Assembly: GCF_018128285.1 (NCBI RefSeq)
Contig: NZ_CP072380.1
Location: forward strand, 2,046,001 to 2,110,000
Origin: Atopobium sp. oral taxon 416
GTDB taxonomy: Bacteria; Actinomycetota; Coriobacteriia; Coriobacteriales; Atopobiaceae
Direction of reading: 5' to 3'
DNA length: 64,000 bases
Positions 57,411 to 64,000 of the stretch are shown here, in pieces. A program made the position numbers and the translations under genes. Each line of letters opens with the position of its first letter. Positions within the stretch are counted from its first letter, which is position 1. The notes under the pieces are model-generated. The model was given only the letters and a program-made list of their open reading frames with translations, was not told where the DNA came from and made no database searches.

Positions 57411-58793
57411 TGGACTGTGCCAATATTTCGGACGGTGGATTAGCATTCTGAGTGCAACAGGATAGCCCAGCTCCACAGAGTTGTGGCGCACTCTGGAAGG
57501 CTACGATGTTGGTTGTCTCAATCAACGTCGAAAGCTAGAAGGAATGTGCTACTACAAGCATCTCAAGCCCACAGGAGAGGAACTGCATAGCCGAGCTGTG
57601 TGGCAGAAGGGAAGCTTCATCGGATACATCGCGCGCAAGATCGGCAAGGACAAATCCAGCGTCTGCCACAAGGTCGAGAAAACCGAGCGGTACAAACGCT
57701 TTAGCGCCTGCGCCGCCCCAAAGGAGGGCGCAAGCCCGCTCACGGCAGGGAAAAGCCGAGAAGGAGGCATCAGACCCTGCGCTCGCTCATCGTGGAGGAG
57801 CGTTGGTCCCCCAAGCCCCAAGCAGGCAGGCAACATCTGCGCAGGAAGGGGAAGCGAATCTGCAGCAAGAGGCCTAAGACCAAAACTCTGTTAGACCACT
57901 GTGGATATGAGGTCATATCGCCTGCTCCCAGTACTTAGGAAACGCAATCGGCATACCCACGTAGCCTCTCCTGGTGGTCTGGTAGACGCCGTCGTGCCCG
58001 TGCCTGGTGAACTCAGGGCATCCGCAGTGCGGGCATGTGGCGGACTTGTCGGCCTGCAATGTTAGCTTCTCGGCTATCATCTGCTTGAGGTCGGCGGTAA
58101 GTGCGACCTTCTCCTTGCGAGTCAGCCACTTTGCTAGTTGTCGTATCATGTCGAGTATGCGGGGTCTTCTTCAGGTCGGTTTCTTGGTCGAACCCGATTG
58201 TAGGGTTACCCCGTGACATCTTTTCGCTTCCCTATATCCACAGTGGTCTAACAGGGTCAAGACCAAAGGCAAGATCGAGATCTTACACAGCGTAAAGGAA
58301 AGGCCCAAGCAGGCCGATGAGAGATCTCGTCTCAGCGAGTGGGCAGACGACACGCTCGTGGCAGCGGGACCCGTGTGCCTGCTCGTGCTTGCCGACAGGG
58401 CATCGAGGCTGCTTGCCGCGAGAAGATGCCACCACGACAGCGGAAGCGTCTCTAAGGCCGCCTTCGGGCTGCTGCAGGGACGTCCCCTTAAGACGCTCAC
58501 CCCGGATAGGGGCAAGCAGCTCGCAGGGCATACAGGGCTCACAGATGCCCTTTGAGGCGTGCAGGTCTACTTCTGCGACCCCCACCATCTATGGCAGAAG
58601 CTAACAGTTAAGAACACCAACGGGCTCATCCGCGAGTTCTTCCTCTAAGGGCAGCGACTTCGGAAAGGTCACAAACGAGGAGGTGTAGCATGTAGTAGAG
58701 CTGATCTGTGACAGGGCGAGGAAGGTCCTTGGATACAGGACAGCCAACGAGGTCTTTAGGGAGATGTTGCACTCAGCTTGACAATCTGCCGCT
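57411..58793 (+). mobile_element. IS30-family element, copy B, carrying a nested insertion
   Basis: Same left end as copy A (CAATATTTCGGACGGTGGAT at 57420), helix-turn-helix YKHLKPTGEELHSRAVWQKG, core SEWADDTLVAAG-like and TLTPDRGKQLAGHTGLTDAL. The last ~20 bp of the right end repeat are missing. A 374-bp element with an 8-9 bp target duplication is inserted at 57885-58258. Stops and deletions are also present elsewhere. Confidence 0.8.
57885..58258 (-). mobile_element. 374-bp MITE-like element with zinc-ribbon fragment
   Basis: The ends are inverted: CTGTTAGACCACTGTGGATAT on the left and its inverse on the right. AAGACCAAA is duplicated at both borders (57876-57884, 58259-58267) and occurs once in IS30 copy A. 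The minus strand holds LTADLKQMIAEKLTLQADKS and CPHCGCPEFTRHGHDGVYQT, the N-terminal zinc ribbon of an IS1595-type transposase. It is too short for the DDE domain, so it would need a partner transposase. Confidence 0.75.
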
Positions 58794-58796
58794 GCA

Positions 58797-59050
58797 TTGC
58801 ATTGGATGGTGATATCTGGTCCTCTTCTGATATAGGTTTCGTTCTTTCAAAGAAAGCATCTACTACCTTCGCTGGAATTTTGTTGTTGATCGTTGAGTGG
58901 GGACGTTTTCTGTTGTAGTAGCCCTCAATGAATTCAGCTAGCGCATGTGTGGCATCCTTTCTTGTTGCAAAGCCTTCTCACGAGTACATCTCACCTTTAA
59001 GAGTGGCAAGGCACTATCGCAGCAGGTGCCCCAGAGGTTGCAGGAGAGCC
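58797..59050 (-). mobile_element. IS3-family orfB C-terminal fragment
   Basis: The minus strand reads ALAEFIEGYYNRKRPHSTIN then NKIPAKVVDAFFERTKP, the conserved end of IS3/IS150 transposases (YNxxRxHSxxxxxPxxF). It is preceded by a mutated stretch in another frame. A lineage distinct from the other IS3 copies in the window. Confidence 0.6.
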
Positions 59051-59063
59051 TCACATCGTTTCC

Positions 59064-59159
59064 CTAGGGAAACGATGATTAATGCCTATGCCGGCCGCGA
59101 AAGGCCACGTGGCTGGTCCACTTTGGCACATTATTGGGAATTAATCATCGCTTCCCTAG
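59064..59159. mobile_element. 96-bp MITE with IS5-type ends
   Basis: The two ends are CTAGGGAAACGATGATTAAT and ATTAATCATCGCTTCCCTAG, inverted over 20 bp with one mismatch, and match the IS5 remnants at 1133, 35533 and 39408. The 56-bp centre has no coding capacity. A second, outward-facing half repeat abuts its left end (59055-59067), making a perfect CTAG-centred palindrome. Confidence 0.7.
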
Positions 59160-59295
59160 TGTCGTTTTCACTGAAAGCCCTTGTTTGATACCTTACAGAA
59201 CCCCAGAAAGCGGCGCCGTCCACCCGCGTGGCACAAGCGTGCTTCTGCCTTTTTGCGCTAAGGTAGATAGGAAGAAGCGAGCCAAGGAGGGAGAC

Positions 59296-59976
59296 ATGGC
59301 AAAAATTTGCCTGGTCGAGGACGACCCTGCCGTACGTTCACAGCTCGTGCTCCTGCTCGAGCATGTAGGGCATGAAGTCGAAGCACTTGAGCGCTTCGAC
59401 CATCTGCCGGAGGATATCCTCGACGCAGAGCCTGACGCCGTGGTCCTGGATCTTGGCCTTCCTGGCACAGATGGCCAGTATGTGACCAGGGCGCTCAGGC
59501 AGGAGAGCAAAATCCCCCTCATGGTGCTCACGAACCGCACCTCCGAGCTCGATGAGCTCATGGCCCTCACGATGGGAGCAGACAGCTTTGTCCAGAAGTC
59601 TGCCAACCCGCAGCTCATCCTCGCACACCTCGAAGCACTCCTGCGCCGTGGCAAGAGCCAGGCACCTTCAGCTGTACTCTCTGATGGCGGCCTCGCACTC
59701 GATACCGTGCGCTCGGAGGCAAGCTACGAGGGTAAGACCGTTGAGCTCTCGCGAAACGAACTCCGGATTCTCGAGCAGCTCATGAGAAAAAAAGGCGGGA
59801 TCTGTTCCCGCGAAGACCTCATGGAATCCCTCTGGACAAGCGATGCCTTTGTCGACGACAATACCCTTACCGTGAACGTGAACAGGCTCCGCCAAACGCT
59901 CTCGCGCCTGGGACTCAAGTCTGCTGTCGTCACATTCCGTGGCCAGGGCTATGCCCTGAGACTGGAGCAGACATGA
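59296..59976 (+). CDS. OmpR-type response regulator (BceR-like)
   Basis: 226 residues. Receiver domain 1-115: acidic pocket Glu8-Asp9-Asp10, phospho-Asp52 in VVLDLGLPG, Thr79 and Lys101 (QKSANP). Winged-helix domain from about 130: LSRNELRILEQLMRKKGGIC and TLTVNVNRLRQTLSRLGLKS. AAGGAGGGAG precedes the ATG. It overlaps the kinase gene by 4 nt (ATGA). With the following ABC genes it fits the Bce type, which answers cell-wall-active peptides. Confidence 0.93.
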   Translation: MAKICLVEDDPAVRSQLVLLLEHVGHEVEALERFDHLPEDILDAEPDAVVLDLGLPGTDGQYVTRALRQESKIPLMVLTNRTSELDELMALTMGADSFVQKSANPQLILAHLEALLRRGKSQAPSAVLSDGGLALDTVRSEASYEGKTVELSRNELRILEQLMRKKGGICSREDLMESLWTSDAFVDDNTLTVNVNRLRQTLSRLGLKSAVVTFRGQGYALRLEQT

Positions 59977-61055
59977 GTTTCGCGACCTACATCAGAAGCC
60001 ATGCACTGCGCCTTATCGCAAGTCTCGTGCTCCTTGCAGCCTTGGCAGTCCTGCTTCCGCCCCTCGGCGTGAGCACCGACGGCATGATCCTTATCCTCAT
60101 CATTGCTGCCATCCTCGAAGCAGCGCCCCTCCTCTGGGGCTATGCACGGAGCCGCCAGTTCACACACGACCTCGAAGAGCTCGCAGACGAAGGGCCAGAT
60201 ACCCTCGCCTATGCACGGAATATCGAGGAGCCAAGCTATCCCGAAGGAGAGCTCTCCTGGCAGGCTATCCAAAGCCTCGTGCGTACTGCCCAGGCAGAAA
60301 GCCACGAGGCAGAGGCAGCAGTCGAGGAATACCACCAGTATGTGGAGACCTGGGTGCACGAGATCAAGACGCCACTTGCTGCCGTGCGTCTCATGCTTGC
60401 AAATACTGACGCACCCGATACAGCAGCTGTCTCCCGCGAGATCAGCCGCATCGATGCCTATGTCGAGCAGGCGCTCTACTATGCAAGGAGTACCTCGGTC
60501 GAAAAAGACTACCTGGTCCGGAGCATTCCTGCTGACGAGCTCGTGAAGGAAGCTGTGCGCTCCCGTGCCCGCACGCTCATTGAGGCGCATATGGCAGTTG
60601 ATATGTCGGGCCTCACAGAAAAAGATGGCACCTCTCCCATCCTTATCTGCGACCCAAAGTGGATGGACTTCATCGTGGGGCAGCTCATCGACAACGCCGT
60701 GAAGTACCGCGCGGACGAGGCACATGACGGACGGACGCCCCAGATCTCGTTTGCGGCACGCACCGAGGAGGCAGGCACAGCCCAGGAGCATGCCGTGCTC
60801 CGGATTGCTGACAACGGCTGTGGGATATCGGCGGCAGACCTTCCCCGCATCTTTGAGCGGAGCTTTACCGGCAAGAACGGGCGAAGCCACAGCAAGGCGA
60901 CCGGTATGGGACTCTTCCTTGTCCGGACCCTCTGCCAGAAGATGGGCCTTTCTGTCACCGTGTGCTCGAAGGAAGGGAAAGGCACGGCCTTCGAGATCGC
61001 TTTCCCGCAGGAGCGCTCACGCTTCGACGAAGGAACCAAGCTTACAGAACTGTAA
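59973..61055 (+). CDS. Intramembrane-sensing histidine kinase (BceS-like)
   Basis: 360 residues. Two membrane segments (about 12-30 and 36-56) with almost no extracellular loop, as in BceS kinases that read the transporter rather than a ligand. Phospho-His129 lies in WVHEIKTPLAAVRL. The N-box LIDNAVKYRAD, and the G-boxes DNGCGIS and KATGMGLFLV, complete the ATPase. It is the cognate partner of the overlapping response regulator. Confidence 0.93.
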   Translation: MSFATYIRSHALRLIASLVLLAALAVLLPPLGVSTDGMILILIIAAILEAAPLLWGYARSRQFTHDLEELADEGPDTLAYARNIEEPSYPEGELSWQAIQSLVRTAQAESHEAEAAVEEYHQYVETWVHEIKTPLAAVRLMLANTDAPDTAAVSREISRIDAYVEQALYYARSTSVEKDYLVRSIPADELVKEAVRSRARTLIEAHMAVDMSGLTEKDGTSPILICDPKWMDFIVGQLIDNAVKYRADEAHDGRTPQISFAARTEEAGTAQEHAVLRIADNGCGISAADLPRIFERSFTGKNGRSHSKATGMGLFLVRTLCQKMGLSVTVCSKEGKGTAFEIAFPQERSRFDEGTKLTEL

Positions 61056-61142
61056 GCCTTTGTTAGCGGCTTCGATGGCAGGCAGAGCCCCTTTCGGCGA
61101 ATATGATTGCGACAGAAAGCAACACGAAAGAAGGAGTCCACC

Positions 61143-61955
61143 ATGCCACACCATCTCAAGAGAACCAGATCGTCCTTTGTCCCCGACAATAACTCGCCTG
61201 TCCTCGAGATCTCTGCACTCACGAAGGTCTACGGAGGCAAGAATGCTCCGACAAAGGCTTTGAACGGCGTCAGTCTCACAGTGCAGCGCGGCGACCTCGT
61301 TGCAATCATGGGCCCATCAGGCTCCGGCAAGTCGACGCTTCTGAACTGTATCGCGACGATCGATACGCCGACCTCTGGCACGATCCGCATTGCCGGCACC
61401 GATACGGCACGCATCTCCCGCTCGGGTCTTGCCGACTTCCGCCGCACCCAACTCGGCTTCATCTTCCAGGACTCGAACCTGCTTGACACGCTCACAGCCC
61501 GCGAGAACATTGCGCTGCCTCTCACAATTGGACATGTGCCGGCAGACCAGATCCTGAAGTCGGTCGAGGGCATCGCCAGGTCCTTGGGCGTCGCCGACGT
61601 CCTCGACAAGTATCCCTACCAGATGTCCGGTGGCCAGCGCCAGCGCATCGCCTGCGCCCGAGCGCTTGTGACACGCCCCCAGCTCGTGCTTGCAGACGAG
61701 CCGACAGGCTCCCTGGATTCCAAGAACGCGAAGCTCCTGCTCGAGAGCCTCGAGGCCATCAACCGCGCCCAGAAAGCCACGGTGCTCATGGTGACGCACG
61801 ACGAGACAGCTGCCTCGTTCTGCAGGAGGGTGCTCTTCATCCGTGACGGCAAAGTATTCACCGAGCTCGTGCGCGGAAGCGATACCCGCCGCGAGTTCTT
61901 CGAGAAGATCATGCAGATCGTAGCAGTGCAGGGAGGGGTCGACAATGCTCGCTAA
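61143..61955 (+). CDS. ABC transporter ATPase (BceA-like)
   Basis: 270 residues. Walker A GPSGSGKST (57-65), Q-loop FIFQDSNLLD, signature MSGGQRQR, Walker B LVLADEPTGSLD and MVTHDE. The ending REFFEKIMQIVAVQGGVD is characteristic of BceA-type ATPases. The ATG is at 61143 after GAAGGAG. It overlaps the permease gene by 11 nt. It works with the permease to remove or flag antimicrobial peptides. Confidence 0.93.
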   Translation: MPHHLKRTRSSFVPDNNSPVLEISALTKVYGGKNAPTKALNGVSLTVQRGDLVAIMGPSGSGKSTLLNCIATIDTPTSGTIRIAGTDTARISRSGLADFRRTQLGFIFQDSNLLDTLTARENIALPLTIGHVPADQILKSVEGIARSLGVADVLDKYPYQMSGGQRQRIACARALVTRPQLVLADEPTGSLDSKNAKLLLESLEAINRAQKATVLMVTHDETAASFCRRVLFIRDGKVFTELVRGSDTRREFFEKIMQIVAVQGGVDNAR

Positions 61956-64000
61956 GCTTGCCTTCGGCAACATGCGCAAGCTCATGCATGACTATGCCGT
62001 ATACTTCCTGACGCTTGTCATGGGCGTCGCTATCTTCTATGCGTTCAACACGATCTCCGTGCAGGCAGATTTCCTGTCGAACTCGGTCTCCGAAGCTCTG
62101 CAACAGGCTGGCCGGATCATGAACGACCTCACGGTCTTCCTCGCCGTCATCATGGGCTTCCTCATGGTGTACGCAAACAACTTCCTCATGCGCAGGAGAA
62201 AGAAGGAGCTCGGCCTCTACCAGGTCCTCGGCATGCGTGCAGGCCAAGTGAACGTGATCCTCACGCTCGAGACCTTGATGGTGGCCCTCATCTCCTTTGT
62301 CGTCGGCATCGCGCTCGGTGCCCTCATCTCCCAGCTCCTGCTCTTCGTCACGGCAGACATGTTCGCGACGAAAGTCGACAACTTCCGCTTCTTCTTCTCC
62401 ATCGATGCCTTTGTGCTCACGTTCTTCTGCTTTGCCATCACCTTCCTTGTCATGATGGTCTTCAACTCCATCACGCTCTCCCACGTACGCTTGATCGAGC
62501 TCATGAGCGCTAGCAGAAAGAACGAGAAGCAGTTTGTCCGGCATCTGCCGCTCTCCCTTGCCCTCACAGTTCTTGGCCTTATCCTCATGGGCTATGCATA
62601 CTGGCGCCTCACAACCCAGGGCTTTCCTCTCGGCGGCTCCAACCCCGAGCCAGGGCAGACAACGACCAATGACTTCCTTGTCACGACCGCGCTTGTCGTT
62701 GCCGGCACCTTCATCTTCTTCTACGGCTTTGCAGGCAGCATCACGCTCATCCTCCAACGCATGAAGAAGCATTACTGGTCAGGTCTCCACATGTTCACGA
62801 CCCGCCAGATCGCGTCCCGCATCAACACCGCCGCAGCATCGATGGGCCTCATCGCACTCATCCTCTTCTTCGCGATGACAGCAATGACATCGGGCATGAG
62901 CATCTGTGCGACGCTCAACAAGGCTTATGAGGAAGGCGTGCCCTTCGATGCCTCGATCGACGTTGTCGACACCTCTGGCGAGGAGAAGACGTTCGACTGG
63001 GATGCCTTTGCAAAGAGGGCAGGAGTTAACTTCAACTCGATCGGAAACACTGTCTCCTTCCGCATCGGATACATGACAGACGGCGAGGGCATCAACATGA
63101 TCCAGACTCTCCAGGAGATGTCTGCTTTCACAGGTAAGAGTATCCCTCAGGGCTTCGAGCAGATCGTCGCCGGACAGGCCCTCTCCCTTTCTGACTACAA
63201 TGCCCTGCGCACATTCAAGGGGCTCGACCCGGTCTCGCTCGATAAGGATCAGTACCTCTATCTCTGCAACATGGACCAGCTCGAGAGCTTCGTGAACACA
63301 GCTCTTGAGCAGGGCTTCACCATCACGGCAGCAGGACGCACGCTCACCCCTGCCCGCACCACCGTGATCGACGATAATTCCTGCATTCCCCTGAACGACT
63401 CCGTGGGCAAGACTCCAGGCATCTACGTCGTCGCAGATGATATTGCCGCCGAGCTCCCGAACTACCATTGGGTACTCGATCTTAACTACAGCGTCTCCAC
63501 CGAAAACGGCGATCTGGCTGTGAAGAATCTCCAGGACACGATTGCTGCTTCGGACGACGAGCTCTACGTCGCCTCCGAGACAAAGACCGACGCTGCACTC
63601 GAAGGCACCACAATGACGGGCCTCACCTCCTATATGGCCATCTACATCGGCTTTATCCTCGTCATTGCCTGCGCCGCTATCCTTGCAATCCAGCAGCTCT
63701 CCAACGCCTCCGACTCTGCCATGGGCTACCGCACGCTCTCGGAGCTCGGCTGCTCCGAAAATACTATCTTCTCCTCGCTCAGGACCCAGGTCATCTTTGC
63801 CTTCGCACTACCTCTTGTCGTCGGCATCGCCCACAGCATCTGCGCCACCACTGCCGTGAACAAGCTTCTCCTCACGTTCGGACATGCGAGCATCATCGAG
63901 AGCGTCGGACTCGGCATCGCAATCTTCACCCTCGTCTATGGGGGATACCTGGCACTCACCTATCGCATGGCGCACGGCATCGTGAAGGGCGCCATCAGAA
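61945..64000 (+). CDS. BceB-like ABC permease (partial, runs off the window)
   Basis: At least 685 residues from ATG 61945 with GGGAGGGG before it: MLAKLAFGNMRKLMHDYAVY, then four membrane segments in the first 230 residues (FtsX-like, MRRRKKELGLYQVLGMRAGQ). A large extracellular domain of about 210 residues follows (ASIDVVDTSGEEKTFDWDAF onward), then further segments near the end. The large loop between helices 7 and 8 is the peptide-sensing domain in BceB. The stop lies beyond position 64000. Bce-type permeases are about 650-670 residues, so this copy is slightly longer. Confidence 0.9.
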   Translation, partial: MLAKLAFGNMRKLMHDYAVYFLTLVMGVAIFYAFNTISVQADFLSNSVSEALQQAGRIMNDLTVFLAVIMGFLMVYANNFLMRRRKKELGLYQVLGMRAGQVNVILTLETLMVALISFVVGIALGALISQLLLFVTADMFATKVDNFRFFFSIDAFVLTFFCFAITFLVMMVFNSITLSHVRLIELMSASRKNEKQFVRHLPLSLALTVLGLILMGYAYWRLTTQGFPLGGSNPEPGQTTTNDFLVTTALVVAGTFIFFYGFAGSITLILQRMKKHYWSGLHMFTTRQIASRINTAAASMGLIALILFFAMTAMTSGMSICATLNKAYEEGVPFDASIDVVDTSGEEKTFDWDAFAKRAGVNFNSIGNTVSFRIGYMTDGEGINMIQTLQEMSAFTGKSIPQGFEQIVAGQALSLSDYNALRTFKGLDPVSLDKDQYLYLCNMDQLESFVNTALEQGFTITAAGRTLTPARTTVIDDNSCIPLNDSVGKTPGIYVVADDIAAELPNYHWVLDLNYSVSTENGDLAVKNLQDTIAASDDELYVASETKTDAALEGTTMTGLTSYMAIYIGFILVIACAAILAIQQLSNASDSAMGYRTLSELGCSENTIFSSLRTQVIFAFALPLVVGIAHSICATTAVNKLLLTFGHASIIESVGLGIAIFTLVYGGYLALTYRMAHGIVKGAIR

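Overview
The window looks like a chromosome segment of a high-GC, sugar-fermenting anaerobe of the Actinomycetota, most likely class Coriobacteriia (Olsenella/Atopobium-like). This is inferred from G+C-rich codon use, many PTS permeases, no visible respiratory genes, and the mix of insertion-sequence (IS) families. No rRNA, tRNA or CRISPR array was seen.

Layout. 1-2.4 kb: IS5-type remnant, then decayed GntR and HAD genes. 2.4-5.9 kb: a complete mannose-family PTS operon on the minus strand (IIA-IIB-IIC-IID), with palindromic operators upstream and a terminator after IID. 6.0-8.6 kb: an IS256 element split by an IS3 element. 9.0-13.4 kb: minus-strand group of an Old-Yellow-Enzyme flavoprotein, a glucose-family PTS IIBC and an RpiR regulator. 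13.5-19.6 kb: decay zone with IS30, an inactivated brnTA toxin-antitoxin pair, IS110 and IS3 debris, and a 5'-truncated peptide-binding protein. 19.7-27.4 kb: a coherent glucuronide locus made of PTS IIBC, AraC regulator, GH2 beta-glucuronidase, SDR reductase, RpiB/DhuI-like isomerase and a frameshifted LacI regulator with three candidate operators. 28.5-32.6 kb: a broken ParA partition module and a lactococcin-972-type bacteriocin locus of AT-richer composition. The bacteriocin gene has an early stop. 32.6-37.1 kb: a tandem array of small promoter-terminator units, then IS1634, IS5 and ISL3 remnants and the 3' end of an SDR gene. 37.3-39.4 kb: CPBP membrane protease, an intact brnTA module, and a duplicate of the protease 3' end. 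39.7-41.6 kb: queF-queC-yhhQ (queuosine). 41.7-45.8 kb: beta-glucoside PTS and 6-phospho-beta-glucosidase, divergent from an AraC regulator. 45.9-52.3 kb: IS3, IS256, ISL3 and IS4-type debris around a TIM-barrel protein gene and higBA. 52.5-57.2 kb: hipBA and a lipoprotein serine hydrolase. 57.4-59.2 kb: an IS30 copy carrying a 374-bp MITE, an IS3 fragment and a 96-bp MITE. 59.3-64.0 kb: a Bce-type two-component system with its ABC transporter. The permease runs off the window end.

The intact genes describe a cell that takes up several beta-linked and uronic sugars by PTS and cleaves them in the cytoplasm. It also carries several toxin-antitoxin modules and an envelope-stress/antimicrobial-peptide module. 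About a third of the window is IS debris. Duplicate copies of dead elements share the same inactivating lesions, which suggests mobilisation in trans or segmental copying. Boundaries and families are read by eye. Most functions are family-level inferences.
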